A stretch of 15,217 bases of DNA, taken from positions 1-15,217 of the forward strand of contig CAYZQS010000060.1 in NCBI GenBank assembly GCA_964480735.1. Reading direction: 5' to 3'. The position numbers and the translations under genes were made by a program. Below the pieces are notes generated by a model. It saw nothing but the letters and a program-made list of their open reading frames with translations, did no database searches and was not told where the DNA came from. The DNA comes from UBA5972 sp964480735. GTDB lineage: Bacteria > Pseudomonadota > Alphaproteobacteria > Rhodobacterales > Rhodobacteraceae. Below are positions 5,947-12,564 of this stretch, piece by piece (within the stretch, counting starts at the first letter, position 1; every line of letters begins with the position of its first letter).

Positions 5947-5976
5947 CTTGAACCCCATCGTGCGGGTCACTAAGAC
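5947..5976 (+). promoter_or_regulatory. Candidate clpP promoter, heat-shock (sigma-32) like
   Basis: CTTGAAC at 5947-5953, preceded by four further C, is close to the CCCTTGAA -35 element of RpoH-dependent promoters. TAAGAC at 5971-5976 lies 17 bases after TTGAAC. clpP is a classical heat-shock gene, which fits. Transcription would begin about 50 bases before the clpP start. The -10 element is not a clear RpoH match, so a housekeeping promoter is also possible. Confidence 0.4.
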
Positions 5977-6033
5977 TCTGGTAGGGCGCGTAAATTACAA
6001 GCACGCGCAGAGCAGAGCAAAGGCAGGCCCCTG

Positions 6034-6492
6034 ATGCGAGATCCCATTGATCACTATATGAACAACCTTGTCCCCATGGTGGTGGAGCAAACGTCCCGCG
6101 GCGAGCGGTCGTATGATATTTTTTCGCGGCTTTTGAAGGAACGGATTATCTTTCTGTCGGGTCCCGTGCATGACGGCATGTCNNNNNNNNNNNNNNNNNN
6201 NNNNNNNNNNNNNNNNNNNNNNNNNNNNNNNNNNNNNNNNNNNNNNNNNNNNNNNNNNNNNNNNNNNNNNNNNNNNNNNNNNCAGGCCTCTGACATTGCC
6301 TTGCAGGCCAAGGAAATTCTGGAACTTAAGGATCGCCTAAATAAAATCTATGTAAAACATTGTGGTCAACCGTTGAAAAAGGTGGAACAGGCACTGGACC
6401 GCGATAATTTCATGACCGCCGAAGAGGCCAAAGCCTGGGGACTTGTGGATGAAATCGTTGAAGAACGCAGCAAAGACGAGACCGAGGAGTAG
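6034..6492 (+). CDS. clpP: ATP-dependent Clp protease proteolytic subunit, interrupted by an assembly gap
   Basis: ClpP forms the 14-subunit serine protease chamber that works with ClpX. The first 49 residues (with LVPMVVEQTSRGERSYDIFS) and the last 69 (from QASDIALQAKEIL to the end) match the family and lie in one frame across a 100-N gap. Against E. coli ClpP about 91 residues are missing, so the true gap should be near 271 bases. The hidden part contains the catalytic Ser (GQAASMG) and His (HQP), so activity cannot be judged; the catalytic Asp appears kept in ALDRDNFMTAEEA. Start ATG 6034 gives the usual rhodobacterial N-terminus, with AGGCAGG weakly placed ahead. clpX follows after 149 bp. 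Confidence 0.93.
   Translation: MRDPIDHYMNNLVPMVVEQTSRGERSYDIFSRLLKERIIFLSGPVHDGMXXXXXXXXXXXXXXXXXXXXXXXXXXXXXXXXXXQASDIALQAKEILELKDRLNKIYVKHCGQPLKKVEQALDRDNFMTAEEAKAWGLVDEIVEERSKDETEE
6183..6282. other. Assembly gap (100 N) inside clpP
   Basis: Exactly 100 unknown bases, a placeholder length. The clpP fragments imply about 271 missing bases. Both fragments stay in frame because 100 and 271 leave the same remainder when divided by three. Confidence 0.95.
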
Positions 6493-6544
6493 ATTTTGCC
6501 GGTATGCAGTTTTGTCACGGCAGGCAAATTGACGCCAAAATGAA

Positions 6545-6573
6545 TTGTGTGTCATTGTTTTCTGCCATAGTCT
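6545..6573 (+). promoter_or_regulatory. Candidate clpX promoter
   Basis: TTGTGT (6545-6550) and TAGTCT (6568-6573) are separated by 17 bases. The -10 lies in the loop of a perfect inverted repeat (6557-6592). Motif match is moderate; clpX may also be reached from the clpP promoter. Confidence 0.35.
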
Positions 6574-6592
6574 GCCCTCACAGGCAGAAAAC
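6557..6592. repeat. Perfect 10-bp inverted repeat between clpP and clpX
   Basis: GTTTTCTGCC (6557-6566) is the exact reverse complement of GGCAGAAAAC (6583-6592), with 16 bases between. TCTGCC also recurs as a direct repeat at 6571-6576. It could be an operator across the clpX promoter, or a hairpin in the clpP-clpX transcript; no T-run follows, so a terminator is unlikely. Confidence 0.7.
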
Positions 6593-6641
6593 CGGGCCGC
6601 AAACGGTCCAAAGTCAGATAGATATACGGCTGAGGTGATAC

Positions 6642-7907
6642 ATGGCGAACTCTAACAGCGGTGATTCAAAAAACACCCTTTACTGTTCATTTTGCGGCAA
6701 AAGCCAGCACGAGGTTCGCAAGCTGATTGCCGGACCAACGGTGTTCATCTGCGATGAATGCGTTGAATTGTGCATGGACATCATCCGCGAAGAAACCAAA
6801 TCGTCGATGGTCAAGTCTGACGACGGCGTGCCCACGCCGCGCGACATCTGCAACGTGTTGGACGATTACGTGATCGGTCAGGATCTGGCCAAACGGGTTT
6901 TGTCTGTGGCGGTTCACAACCATTACAAGCGTCTGAACCACGCAAACAAAAGCCCGGAAATCGAGCTGGCGAAATCCAACATACTGCTGATCGGCCCGAC
7001 CGGTTGCGGCAAAACCTTGCTGGCGCAAACGCTTGCGCGCATCATTGATGTACCGTTTACAATGGCAGACGCCACCACGCTGACAGAAGCCGGGTATGTG
7101 GGTGAAGATGTTGAAAACATTATATTAAAGTTGTTGCAGGCGTCTGAATACAATGTGGAGCGGGCGCAGAAGGGCATCGTTTACATTGACGAGGTCGATA
7201 AAATCACCCGCAAGTCTGACAACCCTTCGATCACGCGGGATGTGTCGGGTGAAGGTGTGCAGCAGGCGCTGTTGAAGATCATGGAGGGCACGGTTGCCTC
7301 TGTGCCGCCCCAAGGCGGGCGCAAACATCCGCAGCAAGAGTTTTTGCAGGTCGATACCACAAATATTCTGTTCATCTGCGGTGGGGCGTTTGCCGGGCTT
7401 GAGAAGATTATATCCCAGCGCGGCAAGGGTTCGGCGATTGGTTTTGGCGCTGACGTTAAGGACGAAGAGGCCCGCACGGTTGGGGAGATGTTCACGGAAC
7501 TGGAGCCTGAAGACCTGCTGAAGTTTGGCCTGATCCCGGAATTTGTCGGCCGCCTGCCGGTGATTGCCACGCTGACCGATCTGGACGAAGACGCGCTGGT
7601 GACCATCCTGTCAGAACCTAAAAACGCGCTGGTGAAACAGTATCAGCGGTTGTTTGAACTGGAAGATGTGGCGCTGAAATTCACCGACGACAGCCTGAAG
7701 GCCATCGCCAAACGGGCGATTGCCCGCAAAACCGGCGCGCGCGGTCTGCGGTCGATCATGGAAGATATACTGCTGGATACGATGTTTGATCTGCCGGGGT
7801 TGGATGACGTCAGCGAAGTTGTCGTGAACGACGAAGCTGTGAACAGCGAGGCCAATCCCCTGATGATTTATGCTGATCGCAAAGAAGACGCTGCGACGGC
7901 GTCGTAA
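6642..7907 (+). CDS. clpX: ATP-dependent Clp protease ATP-binding subunit ClpX
   Basis: A full-length 421-residue AAA+ unfoldase that recognises tagged substrates and threads them into ClpP. The N-terminal zinc domain has four cysteines (15, 18, 37, 40; CSFC and CDEC). Then follow Walker A GPTGCGKT (118-125), pore loop GYVG (151-154), Walker B IVYIDE (179-184), the RKH loop (227-229), the ClpP-docking IGF tripeptide (266-268) and sensor-2 GARGLR (365-370). All key residues are present. Start ATG 6642 has GAGGTG (6632-6637) at good distance. It lies downstream of clpP with a possible promoter of its own. Confidence 0.98.
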   Translation: MANSNSGDSKNTLYCSFCGKSQHEVRKLIAGPTVFICDECVELCMDIIREETKSSMVKSDDGVPTPRDICNVLDDYVIGQDLAKRVLSVAVHNHYKRLNHANKSPEIELAKSNILLIGPTGCGKTLLAQTLARIIDVPFTMADATTLTEAGYVGEDVENIILKLLQASEYNVERAQKGIVYIDEVDKITRKSDNPSITRDVSGEGVQQALLKIMEGTVASVPPQGGRKHPQQEFLQVDTTNILFICGGAFAGLEKIISQRGKGSAIGFGADVKDEEARTVGEMFTELEPEDLLKFGLIPEFVGRLPVIATLTDLDEDALVTILSEPKNALVKQYQRLFELEDVALKFTDDSLKAIAKRAIARKTGARGLRSIMEDILLDTMFDLPGLDDVSEVVVNDEAVNSEANPLMIYADRKEDAATAS

Positions 7908-7981
7908 CCTATGCTGGACCTTTCAGGTATATCCGATGCATATAACCGTGAGAATTGCGTTTTGGGGCCACGGTGTCGATC

Positions 7982-8356
7982 ATGAATTTCATTAAGCGCC
8001 TGTTTACTTGGTGGGGTGGCCAGACTATTGGCACCCAGTTGTTCACGTGGCGCAAGGGTGTGCTGGTGGGCGAGGATATGGTTGGTAACGCTTATTACCA
8101 GACCAAGGACGGAAAACGCCGCTGGGTGATTTATGGTGGCGATGCCGAGGCCAGCACTGTTTCGGCAGACTGGCACGGCTGGTTGCATTACACATTCAAC
8201 GACCTGCCCAGCCAAAAACCCCTGGCCCACAAGGCATGGGAAAAACCGCATGTTGAAAACCTGACCGGCACGGCGCAGGCCTATGCGCCGGCGGGTTCCA
8301 TGCGGGCGGACAAACCGCTGCGGCGGGCGGATTACGAGGCATGGCAACCTGAATAG
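7982..8356 (+). CDS. NDUFA12-family NADH:ubiquinone oxidoreductase accessory protein
   Basis: A 124-residue protein recognisable by WWGGQTIGTQLFTWRKG at the N-terminus and GKRRWVIYGGDAEAS and DWHGWLHYTF in the middle. These are hallmarks of the NDUFA12 (B17.2) family, an accessory subunit of mitochondrial complex I found in bacteria mainly in alphaproteobacteria, where it associates with complex I on the cytoplasmic side. Start ATG 7982 begins MNFIKRLFTWW as in relatives; earlier TTG 7955 and GTG 7973 are in frame but add residues without resemblance. There is no clear ribosome site. The stop is followed at once by the mlaD reading frame, so the genes are probably co-transcribed. Confidence 0.92.
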   Translation: MNFIKRLFTWWGGQTIGTQLFTWRKGVLVGEDMVGNAYYQTKDGKRRWVIYGGDAEASTVSADWHGWLHYTFNDLPSQKPLAHKAWEKPHVENLTGTAQAYAPAGSMRADKPLRRADYEAWQPE

Positions 8357-8371
8357 GTGCCTGAAAATTTG

Positions 8372-8818
8372 ATGGCAGAGAATACCACAGAAACACTTAT
8401 TGGCGCGGTCGTGCTGATGGTGGCCGCCGGATTTATCTATTTCGCCACGGATGCGGAATTTACCGGAACGCCGGAAGGTGAATACGAACTGACGGCGAGT
8501 TTTCGATCCGCCGAAGGCATCGGGGTTGGTACCGAAGTGCGCATGGCGGGGGTTAGAATTGGCAAAGTTACCAGCCTGGAACTGAATTCCGAAACCTACC
8601 GCGCAGAGGCAAAAATAAGCGTCATTGACGGGCTGGCCTTTTCAGAAGACAGCCAGATCATCGTGTCTTCCGAAGGGTTGCTGGGAGGGCATTATGTGGA
8701 GATTGTGCCGGGTGGCTCGCCCGATAATCTGGGCCCCGGAGACGAGATTGAGGACACGCAGGGCTCTGTCAGCTTTATCAATCTGCTGATGAAATTCGTT
8801 GGTGGTGGCGATAAATGA
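8372..8818 (+). CDS. mlaD: MlaD, MCE-domain protein of the phospholipid ABC transport system
   Basis: A 148-residue protein with one N-terminal membrane helix (about 8-26) and a periplasmic MCE domain (about 35-115). GIGVGTEVRMAGVRIGKV is the typical MCE core and SEGLLGGHYVEIVPG its later signature. MlaD forms a ring that carries phospholipids between inner and outer membrane, with MlaE and MlaF; those partners are not in this window. Start ATG 8372 (MAENTTETLIG) fits the family; GTG 8357, directly after the previous stop, would add five residues. The stop overlaps the next start (ATGA at 8815-8818), showing tight translational coupling. Confidence 0.93.
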   Translation: MAENTTETLIGAVVLMVAAGFIYFATDAEFTGTPEGEYELTASFRSAEGIGVGTEVRMAGVRIGKVTSLELNSETYRAEAKISVIDGLAFSEDSQIIVSSEGLLGGHYVEIVPGGSPDNLGPGDEIEDTQGSVSFINLLMKFVGGGDK

Positions 8819-9210
8819 GGCTGGCGCTGGCCGGTTTTCTGGCATTTGTTCTTGCCGGGATTGCCGTTGGTCAGGAGCAAATACCAACCACGACCGCAAC
8901 CGGCGCCATACTGCGGGGATTGGATACGGCGAACGGACATCTGGTTGATCTGGATGTGCCCAACGGCGGTATGATCAACTTTGAGCGGCTTGAAATCACC
9001 GTTCAGGAGTGCCGATACCCGACCGAAAACCCGGCCTCTGACGCGTTTGTTTATCTGACGATCCGCGACATCCGCGAGGATGCGCCGCGCTTTGAGGGGT
9101 GGATGATCGCCTCGTCCCCGGCGATATCCGCACTGGATCACCCGCGCTATGATGTCTGGGTGTTGCGTTGCAAAATGCCGGAACCGGAGCCGGAAACGTC
9201 TGACGGCTGA
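8815..9210 (+). CDS. DUF2155 domain-containing periplasmic protein
   Basis: A 131-residue protein with a signal peptide (MRLALAGFLAFVLAGIAVG, then QEQIP). The rest is a DUF2155 domain, recognised by LDVPNGGMINFERLEITVQ, ECRYP, FEGWMIASSPAISALDHP and the end YDVWVLRC. Two cysteines (in ECRYP and VLRC) could form a disulfide. The family is common in alphaproteobacteria and its function is not established. It overlaps mlaD by four bases. The tail after VLRC (KMPEPEPETSDG) is low in complexity and lies over the 3' end of aat on the other strand. Confidence 0.88.
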   Translation: MRLALAGFLAFVLAGIAVGQEQIPTTTATGAILRGLDTANGHLVDLDVPNGGMINFERLEITVQECRYPTENPASDAFVYLTIRDIREDAPRFEGWMIASSPAISALDHPRYDVWVLRCKMPEPEPETSDG

Positions 9211-9806
9211 ACCAACAAATCTGCCCGCCGCGAGAGGGCGGCGTTTAGGCGGCCGTGATAGGCCTCGCGGCTGATTTGGACGGCCCCAAGTGTGATCAGG
9301 TGGTCCGTGGTGAACTGCGTGTCAAACAGCGTGAATCCGGTTAACCGCAGCCGGTCGACCAGATAGGCCAGCGCGATTTTGGACGCGCTTGGACGCAGCG
9401 AAAACATGCTTTCGCCAAAAAACGCGCTTCCCAGTGCCACGCCGTAAACCCCGCCCACCAGCGTATTCTGTTCATATACTTCCAGCGAATGGGCGAATCC
9501 AAGCCTGTGTAAATCACTGTAAAGAGACAAGATTTCTGCATTTATCCAGGTTTCGCGGCGGTCAGCACAGTGTTTCAAGACATGTTCAAAATCCGTATTG
9601 ACCCTGATCTCAAAAATGTCGCGGCGCAAAAGGCGGGCCAGGGACCTGGAAATGTGAAAGCCGTTTAACGGCAGAATGCCGCGGATTTCCGGATCAACCC
9701 AATACACCGGATCATCTTTTCCGCCGTCTGACATCGGAAAAACGCCGCAAGCATAGGCATGCAGCAAAAGTTCCGGTGTGATTGCTTGGGCGTCCTTGGG
9801 GGCCAT
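9147..9806 (-). CDS. aat: Leucyl/phenylalanyl-tRNA--protein transferase
   Basis: A 219-residue enzyme that attaches Leu or Phe to proteins with N-terminal Arg or Lys, marking them for ClpAP by the N-end rule. Family motifs are clear: GVFPMSD, YWVDPEIRGILPL, FHISRSLAR, ETWIN, GFAHSLEVYE, VGGVYGVALGSAFFGESMFS, ASKIALAYL and TDHLITLGAV. Start at the ATG ending at 9806 gives MAPKDAQAITPELLLHAYA and leaves 37 bp to accC; the longer frame from 9899 would run into accC without resemblance. No strong ribosome site is seen. Its last 64 bases overlap the DUF2155 gene tail to tail, and its end (PSDVSGSGSGILQRN) is low in complexity. Confidence 0.95.
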   Translation of the reverse strand: MAPKDAQAITPELLLHAYACGVFPMSDGGKDDPVYWVDPEIRGILPLNGFHISRSLARLLRRDIFEIRVNTDFEHVLKHCADRRETWINAEILSLYSDLHRLGFAHSLEVYEQNTLVGGVYGVALGSAFFGESMFSLRPSASKIALAYLVDRLRLTGFTLFDTQFTTDHLITLGAVQISREAYHGRLNAALSRRADLLVQPSDVSGSGSGILQRNTQTS

Positions 9807-9843
9807 GCGGGATTTACCAGTGTTCAGGACAACGATAGTCGGA

Positions 9844-11190
9844 CTATGGGCTTTGTGCGTCCAGCCATTTTTCCAGCCAGTGAATGTCATAATCACCACT
9901 CAGAACATCCGGTTGTTCAAGCAGCATGCGAAACAGCGGGGTTGTGGATTCAACGCCGTCCACAATCAGCTCGCCCAAAGCGCGGTTCAAACGTGCCAGC
10001 GCCGCAGGACGGTCCGGTGCATGTACAATCAGTTTGCCGATCAAACTGTCGTAATAGGGCGGAATGGAATAGCCGTCGTAAAGCGCGCTGTCGATGCGCA
10101 CGCCAAGGCCGCCGGGTGTGTGAAACATACTGACTTTGCCGGGGCAGGGTGTGAAATCGGGCAGGCTTTCGGCATTGATGCGCACCTCTATTGCGTGGCC
10201 GTTGATATTCAGATCACTTTGCTTGAACGACATGTCTTCGCCTGCGGCGACGCGGATTTGTTCGCGCACCAGATCAACCCCAAAAATGGCTTCGGTGACG
10301 GGGTGCTCCACCTGCAGGCGGGTGTTCATTTCGATGAAATAAAATTCGCCGCCTTCGTAAAGAAATTCGATTGTGCCGGCCCCGGCATATTTGATGGCGG
10401 CCACGGCCTCGGCGCAGGTTTTGCCGATACGGGCGCGGGTTTCAGCGTCAATCGCCGGTCCCGGCGCTTCTTCAAACACCTTCTGGTGGCGGCGCTGCAG
10501 TGAGCAGTCGCGCTCTCCCAAATGCACGGCTTTGCCCTTGCCGTCACCAAACACCTGAATTTCGATGTGCCGCGGCAGGGTCAGGTATTTCTCGATGTAA
10601 ACCTCGTCGTTGCCAAAGGCTGATTTGGCCTCGGACCGGGCGCCGCTGAAGGCCTGATCCAGATCAGCCTTGGTTTTTGCCAGCCGCATACCGCGCCCGC
10701 CCCCGCCAGCGGTGGCCTTTACGATCACCGGAAACCCCATGTCATCGGCAACCTTATGCGCCTGCGCTATGGTCGGCACACCGCCGTCTGATCCCGGCAC
10801 GCAGGGAACGCCTAAATCGCGCATGGTTTGCTTGGCGGTGATCTTGTCGCCCATCAGATTGATGTGATCAGCGGTTGGACCGATAAAGGTGATGTCGTGA
10901 TCCTGCACGATCTGCACGAATTCGGCGTTTTCCGACAAAAACCCGTATCCGGGGTGAATGGCGTCTGCCCCGGTAATTTCGCAGGCTGAAATGATGGCCG
11001 GAACAGACAAATAACTTTTGGCGCTGGACGGTGGCCCGATGCAAACGCTTTCGTCCGCCATGCGCACGTGCATGGCATCAGCGTCTGCGGTTGAATGCAC
11101 CGCAACCGTGGCGACACCCATTTCCTGACAGGCGCGGATGATACGAAGGGCGATTTCACCCCGGTTGGCGATCAAAACCTTGGAAAACAT
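9844..11190 (-). CDS. accC: Acetyl-CoA carboxylase, biotin carboxylase subunit
   Basis: A 448-residue ATP-grasp enzyme, the usual length. It carboxylates biotin on AccB with ATP and bicarbonate, the first step of fatty-acid synthesis. Visible are MFSKVLIANRGEIALRI at the start, the glycine-rich ATP loop GGGGRGMR, GERDCSLQRRHQKVFEEAPG, the metal and catalytic strand EMNTRLQVEHPVTE, and the C-terminal cap domain. The start codon lies 15 bases after the accB stop, and aat follows, a gene order common in Rhodobacterales. All key motifs are intact. Confidence 0.98.
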   Translation of the reverse strand: MFSKVLIANRGEIALRIIRACQEMGVATVAVHSTADADAMHVRMADESVCIGPPSSAKSYLSVPAIISACEITGADAIHPGYGFLSENAEFVQIVQDHDITFIGPTADHINLMGDKITAKQTMRDLGVPCVPGSDGGVPTIAQAHKVADDMGFPVIVKATAGGGGRGMRLAKTKADLDQAFSGARSEAKSAFGNDEVYIEKYLTLPRHIEIQVFGDGKGKAVHLGERDCSLQRRHQKVFEEAPGPAIDAETRARIGKTCAEAVAAIKYAGAGTIEFLYEGGEFYFIEMNTRLQVEHPVTEAIFGVDLVREQIRVAAGEDMSFKQSDLNINGHAIEVRINAESLPDFTPCPGKVSMFHTPGGLGVRIDSALYDGYSIPPYYDSLIGKLIVHAPDRPAALARLNRALGELIVDGVESTTPLFRMLLEQPDVLSGDYDIHWLEKWLDAQSP

Positions 11191-11205
11191 GGGGCGTCGC
11201 GCCTT

Positions 11206-11685
11206 TTACTCAATAATCATCAGCGGTGAGCCAAATTCAACCGGCGCACCGTCTTCAACCAAAATTCGCTTTACAGTGCCGGCGGATGGCGCGTGAATCT
11301 GGTTCATGGTTTTCATCGCTTCGACGATAATCACGGTTTGGCCTTCCCTGACCTGATCCCCCACATGGACAAACGCCGCCGCACCCGGTTCGGATGACAA
11401 ATAGGCGGTGCCAACCATCGGAGAAATGACGGCACCGGGATGTTGTGCCGGATCGTCCGGCGCGGCTTCGGCTGGTTGCGCGGCAGGTGCCGCCGCCGCG
11501 GCGGCGGTCGCCACTGTGGCCTGAACCACCGGTGCCGCTGTAACCTGCCGGGCCAATCGAATGTTCAGACTGTCCTGATCTCCGTATTCGCGGACAACTT
11601 CAAGCTCGGTTAGATCCTGTTGGCGCAAAAGTTCCGCCAGTGCTTTTACAAATTCCACTTCGCCGTCGTGATTTCGTTTTGCCAT
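11206..11685 (-). CDS. accB: Acetyl-CoA carboxylase, biotin carboxyl carrier protein
   Basis: A 159-residue carrier with an N-terminal helical part (about 1-45), an alanine/proline-rich flexible linker (about 47-83) and a C-terminal biotinyl domain (about 84-159). EAMKTMN places the biotinylated lysine at residue 125. Many BCCPs have EAMKMMN; Thr after the lysine is not expected to block biotinylation. The start at 11685 gives MAKRNHDGEVEF, with GAGGA well placed ahead; the longer frame from 11742 adds 19 residues without family resemblance. Forms an operon with accC. Confidence 0.96.
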   Translation of the reverse strand: MAKRNHDGEVEFVKALAELLRQQDLTELEVVREYGDQDSLNIRLARQVTAAPVVQATVATAAAAAAPAAQPAEAAPDDPAQHPGAVISPMVGTAYLSSEPGAAAFVHVGDQVREGQTVIIVEAMKTMNQIHAPSAGTVKRILVEDGAPVEFGSPLMIIE

Positions 11686-11744
11686 GCGGTCCTCGGTTGT
11701 TATTCGCTTACCTGTCTGGTGCAGGCTTGCCCCGTCTGACATTT

Positions 11745-11773
11745 CTTATACGCAAGCTGAGGCGGTGTTGGAA
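11745..11773 (-). promoter_or_regulatory. Candidate accB promoter
   Basis: On the minus strand TATAAG (11750-11745) is a good -10. A poor -35, TTCCAA (11773-11768), lies 17 bases upstream. It sits in the 122-bp space between the dsbA-like gene and accB. Confidence 0.35.
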
Positions 11774-11807
11774 GGGTCCAAAACGTTCGAATTCAGCAAA
11801 CGCTGCG

Positions 11808-12557
11808 CTAATTGTTTTCTTGGCGCAGCAAAGCAATCATGTTGCGCATATCCTCAAGCGGAATATAGCCGCGCACCATTTCGGACTGGATGACGAAAGT
11901 CGGCGTGCCGGAAATTTGCAGGCGCTGCGCCAGCGCATTTACGTCCGCGATGTGAGCGGCAACCTTTGGGCTGCTCATGCGCGCCACGATGGTATTGGCA
12001 TCCAATTCCAGGTGGCCCAGCAGCTGCGGGATGGTGCTTTCGTTCAATTCGCCATTGAACGTCATCAGCACGTCATTCAGACGTTTGTAATCGTCGGCAC
12101 CGGCAGTCTGCAATGTGGCGATGGCAAGTTGGGAAGAGATTGTCGATTGCTCCCCCAGTATGGGAAATTCCTTGACAATAAAACGAATGTTGCCGTCTGA
12201 ACTGATCAGTTCAGCCACCTGGTCATGGGCACGACGGCAATACCCGCAGCGATAATCCAGAAATTCCACCACCGTGATGTCGCCTTCCGGATTGCCACCG
12301 GTCCACGAATATCCGTCGGCAAACAAATCCAGCGCGTTTTCCCGCACCAGATCGAGATCGGTTTGCGCCTGCTGCTGTTGTTGGCGTTGTTCCAGCACTT
12401 GGATCGCCTCCATCAGCACTTCGGGGTTTTCCAGCAGATAGGCGCGAACCTCATCGCGAAACGCCTGCCGTTCGGCGTCGGTCATCGCGTCCAGTTCGGT
12501 GGCGAACACGGGTTGGGTCCACATCAACAAACCCAGCACAAGCAATATCTTTTTCAT
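11808..12557 (-). CDS. DsbA/ScsC-like periplasmic thiol-disulfide oxidoreductase
   Basis: A 249-residue secreted protein. A signal peptide (MKKILLVLGLLMWTQPVFA) is followed by a helical, glutamine-rich segment (about 22-75; QQQQQ at 59-63) and a thioredoxin-fold domain. The active site is CGYC (104-107, in DYRCGYCRR), and the cis-proline loop is SGTPTFVI. The helical N-terminus followed by a DsbA fold resembles Com1/ScsC proteins, some of which form trimers and isomerise disulfides. The start at 12557 is preferred because AAGG precedes it and the signal peptide begins there; the longer frame lies inside the M48 gene. It follows the M48 gene by 7 bp, so they are co-transcribed. Confidence 0.92.
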   Translation of the reverse strand: MKKILLVLGLLMWTQPVFATELDAMTDAERQAFRDEVRAYLLENPEVLMEAIQVLEQRQQQQQAQTDLDLVRENALDLFADGYSWTGGNPEGDITVVEFLDYRCGYCRRAHDQVAELISSDGNIRFIVKEFPILGEQSTISSQLAIATLQTAGADDYKRLNDVLMTFNGELNESTIPQLLGHLELDANTIVARMSSPKVAAHIADVNALAQRLQISGTPTFVIQSEMVRGYIPLEDMRNMIALLRQENN

Positions 12558-12564
12558 TTCAACC

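Noticed and set aside
2351..6033. Insertion sequence or transposon ends around the mer module
   Set aside because: I looked for transposase or integrase frames and matching terminal or target-site repeats and saw none; the AT-rich repeats at 2415-2453 have no counterpart near 5859-6033.
9778..10503. 241-residue plus-strand frame
   Set aside because: Antisense to accC and aat, whose motifs are intact; no recognisable domain.
11490..11507. Perfect 18-bp GC palindrome in accB
   Set aside because: It falls in the alanine-rich linker and arises from GCC/GCG alanine codons; best explained as coding sequence, not a site.
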